Shown here: in pieces, positions 34,406 through 43,333 of the stretch | Numbering within the stretch: the stretch's first letter is position 1 | How the letters are laid out: every line of letters starts with the position of its first letter | Position numbers and translations under genes: made by a program | NCBI RefSeq assembly: GCF_040227235.1 | Contig: NZ_JBELNZ010000002.1 | Coordinates: forward strand, 62,001 to 126,000 | Direction of reading: 5' to 3' | DNA: 64,000 bases | DNA from: Parafrigoribacterium_A soli | GTDB lineage: Bacteria > Actinomycetota > Actinomycetes > Actinomycetales > Microbacteriaceae | Notes under the pieces: generated by a model | Databases searched by the model: none | Told to the model about the DNA's origin: nothing | Seen by the model: only the letters and a program-made list of their open reading frames with translations

Positions 34406-36499
34406 ATGGAGACAGCATTGGCCAGCTCGGACTATTCGGCCAGACATCTTTCGGTGCTCGAGGGCCTCGAGGCGGTGCGAAAGCGACCGGGCATGTACAT
34501 CGGGTCGACAGACTCGCGCGGTCTCATGCACTGCCTGTGGGAGATCATCGACAACTCGGTTGACGAGGCGCTCGGCGGCTACGGAACCGAGATCAGCGTC
34601 ATCCTGCACGCCGACAGCAGCGTTGAGGTGCGCGACCGAGCGCGCGGCGTCCCGGTCGATATCGAGCCGAAGACCGGACTGTCCGGTGTCGAGGTCGTCT
34701 TCACCAAGCTGCACGCGGGCGGCAAGTTCGGCAGTGGCTCCTATGCAGCTTCGGGCGGCCTGCACGGCGTCGGCGCATCCGTGGTCAATGCGCTCTCGGA
34801 GCGGCTCGATGTCGAGGTTGACCGCGACGGTAAGACCTGGGCCATGTCGTTCCACCGCGGCGAGCCCGGCATCTTTGCCGACAAGGGAGAGCCACGACCC
34901 GACGCCCCCTTCACTCCGTTCGAGAATGGAAGTGAACTGCGGGTCGTCGGCAAGGTAGGGAAGGGCGTCACGGGAACCCGTGTGCGCTATTGGGCAGACC
35001 CGCAGATCTTCACCCGCGGTGCGTCCTTCCAGACGGATGAACTGACTGCTCGAGTGCGGCAGACGGCGTTCCTCGTGCGCGGCCTCGCGATCGATATCGC
35101 AGACGATCGACCGGAGGAACCCACCCGCGAGACCTTCCGTTTCGACGGCGGAATCGCCGAGTACGTCGACTTCCTGGCTCCGGATACCGCGCTCACCGAC
35201 ACCTGGCACATGACCGGATCCGGCACCTTCACCGAGACCGTTCCCGTGCTCTCGGATTCCGGCACCATGGTGCCGACCGAGCTCAGCCGGGAGTGCCAGG
35301 TCGAGATCGCGCTGCGCTGGGGGACCGGGTACGACACCGTCTTCCGCAGCTACGTGAACATCATCGCGACGCCCAAGGGCGGCACGCATCAGACCGGATT
35401 CGAGCAGGGCATGATCAAGTTCTTGCGCGCCCAGGTGGAGCAGAACGCCCGCAGACTCAAGGCCGGCAACGACAAGCTCGAGAAGGATGACATCCTCGCC
35501 GGTCTCACGGCCGTGCTGACCGTTCGCCTCCCGGAGCCTCAGTTCGAGGGGCAGACGAAGGAGATTCTCGGAACGCCGGCCGTGCGCAACATCGTCGCGA
35601 ACGTGGTCGCCAAGAGCATGGGCGAGCGATTCGCGTCGAGCAAGCGCGACGACAAGACGCAGGCGTCTCTCGTGCTCGACAAGATCGTCGCCGAGATGAA
35701 GTCCCGCGTCTCCGCGCGTGCCCACAAGGAGACCCAGCGCCGCAAGAATGCGCTCGAGAACTCGTCGCTGCCCGCGAAGCTCGTCGACTGCCGCAGCAAC
35801 GATGTCGCGAACAGCGAGCTCTTCATCGTCGAGGGCGATTCCGCGCTCGGAACGGCGAAGCTCGCACGCGACAGCGAATATCAGGCCCTGCTGCCCATCC
35901 GCGGCAAGATTCTGAACGTCCAGAAGGCATCCGTCTCCGACATGCTCTCAAACGCGGAGTGCGCCTCGATCATCCAGGTAATCGGTGCCGGCTCCGGTCG
36001 AAGCTTTGACCTCTCGGTCGCGCGCTACGGCAAGGTCATCATCATGAGCGACGCGGATGTCGACGGTGCACACATTCGCACGCTTCTGCTCACGCTGTTC
36101 TTCCGTTATATGCCGGACATGATCGCCGACGGGCGCATTTATGCCGCGGTGCCGCCGCTGCACCGCGTGGTCATCATGAACCCCGGCACGAAGCCGAACG
36201 AGACGCTGTACACCTACTCCGAGGCGGAGTTGCAGGGTGTGCTCGCGGCGTTGAAGAAGTCGGGCAGGCGCTATCAGGACCCCATCCAGCGCTACAAGGG
36301 CCTCGGGGAAATGGACGCCGATCAGCTCGCGACGACGACGATGGACCGTCGGCATCGCACGCTCCGACGTGTGCAGATCAAGGATGCCGCCAAGGCCGAC
36401 ACGGTCTTCGAACTACTCATGGGGAACGACGTCGCCCCGCGCAAGGAGTTCATTGTGGCCGGCTCGGACGGACTCAGCCGCGAGCGCATCGACGTCTAG
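34406..36499 (+). CDS. parE: DNA topoisomerase IV-type (type IIA) subunit B
   Basis: ATPase subunit of a type IIA topoisomerase that decatenates or relaxes DNA. The 697-aa protein has the GHKL ATPase motifs EIIDNSVDEALGG (Mg2+-ligand Asn/Asp region) and YAASGGLHGVGASVVNAL, the transducer, and the TOPRIM motifs LFIVEGDSALGTAK and IIMSDADVDGAHIRTL. The ParE rather than GyrB call rests on the partner gene parC lying tail to tail and on the actinobacterial position near rpoD. Its TAG stop is part of a CTAG palindrome that also provides the parC stop. Confidence 0.93.
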   Translation: METALASSDYSARHLSVLEGLEAVRKRPGMYIGSTDSRGLMHCLWEIIDNSVDEALGGYGTEISVILHADSSVEVRDRARGVPVDIEPKTGLSGVEVVFTKLHAGGKFGSGSYAASGGLHGVGASVVNALSERLDVEVDRDGKTWAMSFHRGEPGIFADKGEPRPDAPFTPFENGSELRVVGKVGKGVTGTRVRYWADPQIFTRGASFQTDELTARVRQTAFLVRGLAIDIADDRPEEPTRETFRFDGGIAEYVDFLAPDTALTDTWHMTGSGTFTETVPVLSDSGTMVPTELSRECQVEIALRWGTGYDTVFRSYVNIIATPKGGTHQTGFEQGMIKFLRAQVEQNARRLKAGNDKLEKDDILAGLTAVLTVRLPEPQFEGQTKEILGTPAVRNIVANVVAKSMGERFASSKRDDKTQASLVLDKIVAEMKSRVSARAHKETQRRKNALENSSLPAKLVDCRSNDVANSELFIVEGDSALGTAKLARDSEYQALLPIRGKILNVQKASVSDMLSNAECASIIQVIGAGSGRSFDLSVARYGKVIIMSDADVDGAHIRTLLLTLFFRYMPDMIADGRIYAAVPPLHRVVIMNPGTKPNETLYTYSEAELQGVLAALKKSGRRYQDPIQRYKGLGEMDADQLATTTMDRRHRTLRRVQIKDAAKADTVFELLMGNDVAPRKEFIVAGSDGLSRERIDV

Positions 36500-38967
36500 A
36501 CGGAGCGACCGATCGATCCGATCACGGAGTCAAGCGGCGTACCGGAGGCATCGCGCTTCGCACTCGTCTCGGGCAGTTGTCGGGTCGACCCATCGCTGCC
36601 CACCGCGAGGGCCGGCGGCTCGCCAACCCAGGCGAGCGTGAGCACGTCTTCTCCCTTGAGGAAGGCGTGCGCGCGAACGCCACCGGTTGCGCGACCCTTC
36701 GCCGGGAACTCAGACAGATTCGACACCTTGGCACGACCCGGATCCGTGCCGGCGATGGTTGCGCTCGACGACGACACGGTCGCGACGACGGTATCCGGGG
36801 CGGGCGATACCGCCGCGAAGAAGATGACGGATGCCGAGGCGCCGAGCTTGATGCCCGCCATGCCGCCAGCGGCCGCCCCCTGCGGGCGCACCGAGGACGC
36901 GCCGAACCTGAGCAACTGAGCATCCGAGGTGACGAAGACCAACTCGTCGTCGTCGCCGCTCTGGGCCACGCCGATCACCTCGTCGCCGGGCTTGAGCGAG
37001 ATCACGTCGAACTCGGGCTTCGCGGGGAAACCGGGGGAGACGCGCTTGACCACGCCCTGCGCGGTGCCGAGAGCGATCGGCAGTTCCGAGTCGAGCGCCA
37101 CGAATCCGAGCACCCGCTCCTTCTTGTCTGTCACGGCGAGGTAGTCCGAAATACGTGCCCCGGCCGCGAGCTGGATGGAATTGCTCGGAACAGCCGGCAG
37201 GTCGACAGCGGTGAATCGGATCAGGCGCCCGCGATTCGTGATCGCTCCGATCTCGGTGCGGCTCGTCGTGTCGATGCTCGATCGAATCGCGTCGTGTTTG
37301 GTTCGCCGACGCGCAACCGCAGGAGTCTCATCGTCCGTGATCTCGACCCTGATGGCGCGGCCGGTGGTCGACAGGTAGACCCGACACGGCGTATCCGCGA
37401 TTTCGAGCACCGGGGCGGCCTTGCGGCTCGACGATGCGGATGTCGTGGCGAGCGACGGCCGGGCCTCGGTGAGCAGCGTGCGCCGGGGCGTGCCGAACCG
37501 TTCGGCCACATCGTCGAGCTCCTCGGAGACGAGTCGGCGCAGTCTTGCCGGGTCGGCGAGGAGTGCTTCCAGGGTGGCGATCTCCGCGCGCAACTCGTCA
37601 CGCTCGGTCTCGAGTTCGATGCGGCTGAACTTCGTGAGCCTGCGCAGTCGCAGTTCGAGGATGTACTCCGCCTGCAGTTCGCTGAGATCGAAGACCTCGC
37701 GCAGGCGGGTGCGTGCCTGCTCAGAGTCGTCGCTCGAGCGAATGACCTGGATGACTTCGTCGATGTCGAGGATCGCAATGAGCAAGCCCTCGACGAGGTG
37801 CAGCCTCTCCTGCCTGCGCGCCAGCCGGTACCTGCTGCGACGAGTGACGACCGAGATGCGGTGATCGACGTAGACCTGAAGCAGCTCGCGCAGTCCCAGG
37901 GTCTTCGGTCGGCCGTCGACGAGCGCGACGTTGTTGATGTTGAACGACTCTTCGAGCGGCGTGTAACGGTACAGCTGTTCCAGCACGGCCTCCGGGCTGA
38001 ACCCGGTCTTGATGCCGACGACAAGGCGCACGCCGTGCTTGCGGTCCGTGAGATCCGTGACATCCGTGATGCCGCTGAGCTTCTTGGAGCCGACGCCGTC
38101 CTTGATCTTCTCGATGACCTTTTCGGTGCCAACCATGAACGGCAGCTCCGTGAACACGAGGCCGGTCTTGCGAGCCGTGATCGGCTCGATCGAGACGCGC
38201 GCACGAGTGCGAAATGCGCCGCGGCCGGTTTCGTAGGCGTCCCGGATGCCGGCGAGCCCGCTGATGGTTCCACCCGTCGGGAGGTCCGGCCCGGGCACGT
38301 AGGCCATGAGGTCGTCGAGCGAGGCATCCGGGTTCTCGATCAGGTGGCGGGCGGCGCCGATCACCTCGACGAGGTTGTGCGGCGGCATGTTCGTCGCCAT
38401 GCCCACGGCGATGCCGCTCGCACCATTCACGAGAAGGTTCGGGAACGCCGCCGGGAGCACGTCGGGTTGGGTCAGCTGGTTGTCGTAGTTCGGCACGAAG
38501 TCCACGACGTCCTCGTCGAGGTTCTCGGTGAGTGCCATCGCGGCGGCCGCAAGGCGGGCCTCCGTGTATCGAGCGGCGGCCGCGCCGTCGTCGAGCGAAC
38601 CGAAATTACCGTGGCCGTCGATGAGCGGCACGCGCATGATGAACGCCTGGGTGAGTCGCACCATCGCGTCGTAGATCGAGGAGTCACCGTGCGGGTGCAG
38701 CTTTCCCATGACCTCGCCGGTGACCCTGGCCGACTTCACGTGGCCGCGGTCGGGCCGCAGACCCATCTCGGTCATCATGTAGAGGATGCGACGCTGAACG
38801 GGCTTCAGCCCGTCTCGTGCGTCCGGCAGCGCGCGCGAATAGATCACCGAATACGCGTACTCGAGGTAGGAATCTTCCATCTCGGAAGCGACGTCGACGG
38901 TGTCGATGCGTTCGCCTGATGCGTCCTCGATCGGTTCGGGAAGGGCAGGGGTCTGGGGAGTAGTCAT
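36496..38967 (-). CDS. parC: DNA topoisomerase IV-type (type IIA) subunit A
   Basis: DNA cleavage and re-ligation subunit, partner of ParE. The 823-aa protein has the winged-helix/active-site region: ALPDARDGLKPVQRRILYMM, GKLHPHGDSSIYDAMVRL and AARYTEARL with the catalytic Tyr near residue 130. The tower and coiled-coil region follow, then a C-terminal beta-pinwheel from about residue 500. No clear GyrA-box (QRRGGKG) is visible, consistent with a ParC-type enzyme. Convergent with parE, overlapping by 4 nt. Confidence 0.93.
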   Translation of the reverse strand: MTTPQTPALPEPIEDASGERIDTVDVASEMEDSYLEYAYSVIYSRALPDARDGLKPVQRRILYMMTEMGLRPDRGHVKSARVTGEVMGKLHPHGDSSIYDAMVRLTQAFIMRVPLIDGHGNFGSLDDGAAAARYTEARLAAAAMALTENLDEDVVDFVPNYDNQLTQPDVLPAAFPNLLVNGASGIAVGMATNMPPHNLVEVIGAARHLIENPDASLDDLMAYVPGPDLPTGGTISGLAGIRDAYETGRGAFRTRARVSIEPITARKTGLVFTELPFMVGTEKVIEKIKDGVGSKKLSGITDVTDLTDRKHGVRLVVGIKTGFSPEAVLEQLYRYTPLEESFNINNVALVDGRPKTLGLRELLQVYVDHRISVVTRRSRYRLARRQERLHLVEGLLIAILDIDEVIQVIRSSDDSEQARTRLREVFDLSELQAEYILELRLRRLTKFSRIELETERDELRAEIATLEALLADPARLRRLVSEELDDVAERFGTPRRTLLTEARPSLATTSASSSRKAAPVLEIADTPCRVYLSTTGRAIRVEITDDETPAVARRRTKHDAIRSSIDTTSRTEIGAITNRGRLIRFTAVDLPAVPSNSIQLAAGARISDYLAVTDKKERVLGFVALDSELPIALGTAQGVVKRVSPGFPAKPEFDVISLKPGDEVIGVAQSGDDDELVFVTSDAQLLRFGASSVRPQGAAAGGMAGIKLGASASVIFFAAVSPAPDTVVATVSSSSATIAGTDPGRAKVSNLSEFPAKGRATGGVRAHAFLKGEDVLTLAWVGEPPALAVGSDGSTRQLPETSAKRDASGTPLDSVIGSIGRSV

Positions 38968-38972
38968 AGGAT
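38967..38972 (+). promoter_or_regulatory. -10 box TAGGAT, leaderless start of the phosphodiesterase gene
   Basis: TAGGAT followed by 7 nt and ATG 38980. It overlaps the first base of the divergent parC start codon. Confidence 0.45.
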
Positions 38973-38979
38973 TGCGACC

Positions 38980-40119
38980 ATGCTACCGGCCACGAAATCA
39001 CACCGGTTTAGCCTTGCCGACGTTCTGCCAAGTTGCCTCGACGCGGTCTCCGGTGACGCGAACACCCTGTCCCTCGCTCCCGTGAGCAAGGCGGTCGTCG
39101 TCGTGATCGACGGACTCGGCGCCGCGGCACTTCGCGCCAGAGCCGGCCACGCGCGCACCCTGGCACCATTGCTCAGCGCTCGATCCACGCTCACCGCGGG
39201 ATTCCCCACCACGACGGCCGCGGCCCTCACCACGATCACCACGGGGGAGCACCCCGGCGTGCACGGTCTCGTCGGCTACACCGCGCTCGACCCTGCGCAC
39301 GATCGAGTGGTCAACCAGCTGAGCGGATGGGACGATCGCCTCGATCCGGCCACCTGGCAGCGGTCACGCACCGTCTTCGAGCGCGCGGGGGAGCTCGGCG
39401 TTCGGAGCGCGGTGGTCGCGGCCGAGCAGTATCGGCACTCCGGATTCACCGCGGCGGTGCTGCGGGGTGCGGACTTCCACGGCGGTCGATCCCTGGCCGA
39501 TCGTCTCGAACGCGCCAGAGAGATCCTCGACGGTGGCGATCGTTGCATCGTCTACGTCTACGCACCCGAACTCGACAAGACCGCCCACTCGCACGGTTGG
39601 CAGTCTTCGCGATGGACGCAGGACCTGGAAGTGGCCGACAGCGCGGTCGGTGGGTTCGCGCAGACGCTGCGGCGGGACGAGGGCTTACTCGTCACGGCCG
39701 ACCACGGCGTGCTCGACGTGCCGGAGAGCGCACACATCCTGTTCGACACCGATCCGGAACTGATCGACGGCATCCGTTTCGTCGCGGGGGAGCCTCGCTG
39801 CCTGCAGCTACACTTCGAGCCGGACGCGACTGCCGCCCACCGCGCAACCGTGCTGGAACGGTGGCGAACCTCGGAGTCCGAGCGGGCGTGGGTCGTCGAT
39901 CGCGAGGAGGCGATCAGTTCGGGATGGTTCGGCCCCTCGGTGGATCCCGAGGTGGTGCCCAGGATCGGGGACCTGCTCATCGCCGCCAGAAAGCGAATCG
40001 CGTACTACGACTCGCGACTGACGTCGCGCGCGGGTCGATCGATGGTCGGCCAGCACGGCTCGTGGTCCCAGGACGAGACAGAGGTGCCGCTGCTGCGGCT
40101 CGGTGCCTGGAGGCAGTAA
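38980..40119 (+). CDS. Alkaline phosphatase-superfamily nucleotide pyrophosphatase/phosphodiesterase
   Basis: A 379-aa protein with VVVIDGLGAAALRA (metal-binding Asp), the nucleophile segment GFPTTTAAALTTITTGEHPG, YVYAPELDKTAHSHG (Asp and His metal ligands) and VTADHGVLDVP (Asp-His). These place it in the phosphodiesterase/NPP branch. There is no signal peptide. The substrate could be a nucleotide sugar or another phosphodiester; this cannot be read. It is divergent from parC and convergent with sepH (15 nt gap). Confidence 0.85.
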   Translation: MLPATKSHRFSLADVLPSCLDAVSGDANTLSLAPVSKAVVVVIDGLGAAALRARAGHARTLAPLLSARSTLTAGFPTTTAAALTTITTGEHPGVHGLVGYTALDPAHDRVVNQLSGWDDRLDPATWQRSRTVFERAGELGVRSAVVAAEQYRHSGFTAAVLRGADFHGGRSLADRLERAREILDGGDRCIVYVYAPELDKTAHSHGWQSSRWTQDLEVADSAVGGFAQTLRRDEGLLVTADHGVLDVPESAHILFDTDPELIDGIRFVAGEPRCLQLHFEPDATAAHRATVLERWRTSESERAWVVDREEAISSGWFGPSVDPEVVPRIGDLLIAARKRIAYYDSRLTSRAGRSMVGQHGSWSQDETEVPLLRLGAWRQ

Positions 40120-40134
40120 GGCGGCTACCGCCGA

Positions 40135-41202
40135 TCAGCCCTCGTCGTCGGGTCGTGCACCGAAGACGATGTCGTCCCAACTGGGCATGGCCGCGCGACC
40201 CTTGCGCGAGCGGGACTGCAGCATCGTCGGCTGGGGTGCCGTGTTGCCCTGCACATCGTCGTCATCCGACGGCTCGGAGTCGGGATATCCCTCAAGCGGC
40301 ACATCCACAAGCCGGATGCCGCCCACCGAGGGGTGCGCGTTCGTCGCCAGGTCGTCGTCGAATGTTGCGCTCTCGCGCTCGCCACGTCGCCTCCTGAGCG
40401 CCTCAAGCAGGTCGGCGGTCTCGTTGGAGTTGGCTGCACCCTCTGCGGGCTCACGGTTGATGGCAGCGGCAGATGCGGCGGCCGATGACGCCTCGCCGCG
40501 CGAGAACGGCGTCACTTCGGCGCCGGCGCCGCTCGAGTGCTCTGCCAGGTCTTCCTGCGAAAAGGCACCGCTGTCGAAGCGGGTGGAGTCGGGAACCCGT
40601 TCTTCGCCGCCGACCGCACGCAGTCGTGGGATGAGCGCACCGCTCATATCGCCCTGCTGGGAGAGGGTGATCGCCTCGTTGTTGAGCGGGGCGAGGGCCG
40701 CCTTCTTGGGGTCGAAGCGCCAGCGTGCGTCGTGGTCGATCTGCTCGGCGGTGAACGCGAGTTTCACGATCCAACCGCCGCCGATCTCCTTCCAGCTGGC
40801 CCAGCGCTCGTTGATCGCACCGAGGTCATAGAGTCGCTCGCGGATCGCGGCACCGAAGGTCGTGCCCTGGTTCATCGGGTCAGACTCAAGCGCGGTATGA
40901 ACCGGAACACCCAGCGCGGATTCGACGACGAACTCGCGCTCGGCGAGAACCGGTCCCTCAAACTTCTGGATGTACTCCAGCGGCACGCCCGTGATGGAGG
41001 CGACATCCTGCGCGGACATCCCGGACCGGATGTGCGCCTGGATCTCCCTGGGTGCGAGCTTCCTGCCGGCGCCCGGGTCGGGAATGGCTTTGCGAAGCTT
41101 CGACTGAAGTACCTCGTCGATTGCGATACGGTATCGGGTGCCGTCGTCAGACGCCACGAGTAGCGCCCCGTTCTCCACCCCGATGACTCTCAGGTCCTGC
41201 AT
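40135..41202 (-). CDS. sepH: Septation protein SepH (DUF3071)
   Basis: A 355-aa member of the SepH/DUF3071 family; in Streptomyces SepH binds FtsZ and stimulates its assembly at division sites. The N-terminal conserved domain (MQDLRVIGVENGALLVASDD through about residue 190) includes a helix-turn-helix-like segment, LAPREIQAHIRSGMSAQDVA. The rest is a variable, acidic/Ala-rich linker and a short conserved tail including PSWDDIVFG. ATG 41202 has GGAGAGG upstream. Divergent from DUF4193 across 204 nt in which I see no clear operator. Confidence 0.9.
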   Translation of the reverse strand: MQDLRVIGVENGALLVASDDGTRYRIAIDEVLQSKLRKAIPDPGAGRKLAPREIQAHIRSGMSAQDVASITGVPLEYIQKFEGPVLAEREFVVESALGVPVHTALESDPMNQGTTFGAAIRERLYDLGAINERWASWKEIGGGWIVKLAFTAEQIDHDARWRFDPKKAALAPLNNEAITLSQQGDMSGALIPRLRAVGGEERVPDSTRFDSGAFSQEDLAEHSSGAGAEVTPFSRGEASSAAASAAAINREPAEGAANSNETADLLEALRRRRGERESATFDDDLATNAHPSVGGIRLVDVPLEGYPDSEPSDDDDVQGNTAPQPTMLQSRSRKGRAAMPSWDDIVFGARPDDEG

Positions 41203-41406
41203 GCTGAATCGCCTCTCCGGCCGTCACGAATCTCATCAAGAGTGTCACGCCGAGGGCGGGAATCGCGGGAATAACCCGGGCGTGCCGAAAGTTGATACGG
41301 CGACTACTTAAGCGAGATCGGCAAGTGGTTTGCTATTCGGAATCAGATGATGCAAACTATGCCCGCCGATTGAGATTTATTGACCCAATATGAGAAGTGG
41401 ATGGGC

Positions 41407-41700
41407 ATGGCAACCGACTACGACGCACCCCGTAAGACCGACGACGACTCTGATTCGATCGAGGCTCTGAAGGAACGCGTTCCAGACAAGATGTCTGGTG
41501 TTGTAGACGTCGACGACGCCGACAACCCCGGTGGATTCGAGCTTCCCGGCGCGGATCTCTCGGACCTCGAGCTGGATGTCGTCGTGCTGCCGCCGCAGGC
41601 TGACGAGTTCACCTGCATCAGCTGCTTCCTCGTGAAGCACCGGTCACAGATCGACCACGAGGAGAAGCTCGGTGCGATCTGCCAGGAGTGCGCAGCCTAG
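41407..41700 (+). CDS. DUF4193 protein
   Basis: A 97-aa acidic protein from ATG 41407 (MATDYDAPRKTDDDSDSIEA); ATG 41401 is an alternative. It ends with a probable four-cysteine zinc site, FTCISCFLVKHRSQI and ICQECAA. This is the DUF4193 family, universal in Actinobacteria, sharing the pattern of small zinc-binding transcription-associated proteins; function not established. Its TAG stop lies within CTAG shared with the convergent DUF3093 gene. Confidence 0.88.
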   Translation: MATDYDAPRKTDDDSDSIEALKERVPDKMSGVVDVDDADNPGGFELPGADLSDLELDVVVLPPQADEFTCISCFLVKHRSQIDHEEKLGAICQECAA

Positions 41701-42146
41701 AACTGGGTTGCGCGAGCCGTGGCTATGACCTCGGCGAGGCGCTCCGGCTGCCTCGTCGAGATGAGCCAGTAGGGCGCCGGATCCTCGGGGTCGTTGAGTT
41801 CGACTTTGAGGACGGGGTCGACCCAGCCGCGAAGCAACAGCCAGGCGCGGGCATCCAGTCGTTGCCCGCGTTCCAGCGTGGCCTGGTCCCGTCGATACGC
41901 CGACGTGCCGGAGACGAGCTCGAGCGGTAGCCGCGCGCCACCGGCGAGCAGTTGACCGTCGGCTACCGCGACCACGGGCGATGCGAGGATGAGTAGAACA
42001 ACGCAAACCGCGTAGAGCACGATTGCCGTGATCACGCCGACGAGCGCGTTGATCGGCAGGAACACCAGGAGTGCCGCAGGAATCACGAGAGCGGTGGCGA
42101 GGAAGACCCAGGGTGCGGCCCAGAGGCGTTCGCGGTACGTCGTCAT
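41697..42146 (-). CDS. DUF3093 membrane protein
   Basis: A 149-aa protein with MTTYRERLWAAPWVFLATAL, two transmembrane helices (about residues 12-32 and 35-58), and a C-terminal cytoplasmic domain with the conserved PYWLISTRQPERL. It matches DUF3093, usually encoded near dut and DUF4193 in Actinobacteria. No function is known. It is divergent from dut. Confidence 0.88.
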   Translation of the reverse strand: MTTYRERLWAAPWVFLATALVIPAALLVFLPINALVGVITAIVLYAVCVVLLILASPVVAVADGQLLAGGARLPLELVSGTSAYRRDQATLERGQRLDARAWLLLRGWVDPVLKVELNDPEDPAPYWLISTRQPERLAEVIATARATQF

Positions 42147-42218
42147 GTCACCATTGCATCAGACTTTTGACGAGCACGACGACGGAGCTCGCTTTTCAGG
42201 CGACAGATCGTTCTGCAC

Positions 42219-42224
42219 TACCCT
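42219..42224 (+). promoter_or_regulatory. -10 box TACCCT, leaderless start of dut
   Basis: TACCCT, 6 nt, then GTG 42231, without a Shine-Dalgarno. It would drive dut-DUF3710-DUF3159. Confidence 0.4.
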
Positions 42225-42230
42225 CGTCAC

Positions 42231-42689
42231 GTGGCCGAAAGCGTTGAAGTACTGCACCTCGGGGACCAGATTCCCCGCTATTCCCATCCCGGCGACGCCG
42301 GCGCGGATCTGACCGCGGCGACGGCAGTCGAGCTCGCTCCTGGCCAGCGGGCGACCGTGGGCACGGGCACGGCCATCGCGCTTCCCGACGGGTACGTGGC
42401 CTTCGTGGTTCCGCGCAGCGGGCTCGCCTCCTCCCACGGAATCACCATTGTGAACAGCCCGGGCACCGTGGACGCCGGCTACCGGGGCGAGATCCGGGTC
42501 ACCCTTCTGAATACGGACAGTTCGGTGCCGTATTCTGTCGCAGTCGGAGATCGAATCGCCCAACTCATCGTCATGCCGGTGAGCCGGGCGAGATTCGTAC
42601 CCGTAGAAGTCCTCCCGGGGAGCCAGCGTGGCGAAGCCGGTTTCGGCTCAACGGGGTATCGAGACGCAAAGCTAGGAGATCGCTCGTGA
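42231..42689 (+). CDS. dut: dUTP diphosphatase
   Basis: Hydrolyses dUTP to dUMP, keeping uracil out of DNA and supplying dTMP synthesis. The 152-aa trimeric-type enzyme has the five motifs: HPGDAGADLTA, PRSGLASSHG, NSPGTVDAGYRGEI with the catalytic Asp, VGDRIAQLIV and the C-terminal RGEAGFGSTGY. GTG start at 42231. Its TGA overlaps the GTG of the DUF3710 gene (GTGA), so they are translationally coupled. Confidence 0.96.
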   Translation: MAESVEVLHLGDQIPRYSHPGDAGADLTAATAVELAPGQRATVGTGTAIALPDGYVAFVVPRSGLASSHGITIVNSPGTVDAGYRGEIRVTLLNTDSSVPYSVAVGDRIAQLIVMPVSRARFVPVEVLPGSQRGEAGFGSTGYRDAKLGDRS

Positions 42690-43333
42690 GCGACATCACT
42701 TCCACACAACCGAACGACGATGAGACAGCCGCGGAGCAGTCCAAGTCGGCGCCCGAGGACCGCGGTACAGCCGGCCCGCTCGACGAAGCCGAGGCGAACG
42801 CCGTCCGCCCGTACGTCGATCTCGGTGGGGTGAAGATCTTGCCGCGCGAGGGACTCCAGCTGCGGCTCGAGGTCGAGGAGGGCAGCCAGCGAGTGGTTGC
42901 GGTTGGTCTCGACTACGCCGGTTCATCGCTGCAGGTGCAGCCGTTTGCGGCACCTCGATCGAGCGGGCTCTGGCACGAGATTCGTGGCCAGATCACCGAA
43001 CAGATCGCGAGGCAGGGTGGCACGACGACCCTCAAGGAGGGCCCATTCGGTCCCGAGCTACTTGCGGAGATTCCCGCGACGGCACCGGGCCAGCCGGGCT
43101 CCACGAGGCTTGCGAGGTTCATCGGGGTCGACGGGCCGAGGTGGTTCTTGCGTGGCGTGATCGCCGGCGATGGTGCGGTGAACGAGGAGGCAGCAGCGAA
43201 GATCGAGGACCTCTTCCGCAGCGTCGTCGTTGTGCGAGGCACAACGCCCATGCCGCCGCGCGACCTCATCCCGCTTCACATGCCGAAGTCGGCCGCCGCT
43301 CAGGACGGTGCTTCTCCCACCTCCGAACTGTGA
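42686..43333 (+). CDS. DUF3710 protein
   Basis: A 215-aa soluble protein; the N-terminal 45 residues are acidic and low-complexity. The domain begins VRPYVDLGGVKILPREG and includes GLWHEIRGQITEQI, GPRWFLRGVIAG and a tail MPPRDLIPLHMP. It matches DUF3710, found downstream of dut throughout Actinobacteria; function unknown. GTG start 42686 overlaps dut; the stop overlaps the next gene by 4 nt. Confidence 0.9.
   Translation: MSDITSTQPNDDETAAEQSKSAPEDRGTAGPLDEAEANAVRPYVDLGGVKILPREGLQLRLEVEEGSQRVVAVGLDYAGSSLQVQPFAAPRSSGLWHEIRGQITEQIARQGGTTTLKEGPFGPELLAEIPATAPGQPGSTRLARFIGVDGPRWFLRGVIAGDGAVNEEAAAKIEDLFRSVVVVRGTTPMPPRDLIPLHMPKSAAAQDGASPTSEL

Noticed and set aside
34193..35725. N-terminal 510 codons of the 586-codon minus-strand frame ending in DUF7455
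   Set aside because: Antisense to parE; only the last 75 codons, with their own ribosome site and CxxC motif, look like a gene.
36577..38919. 780-codon plus-strand frame opposite parC
   Set aside because: Mirror of an unambiguous topoisomerase subunit; protein is Arg/His/Asp-rich with no recognisable domain.
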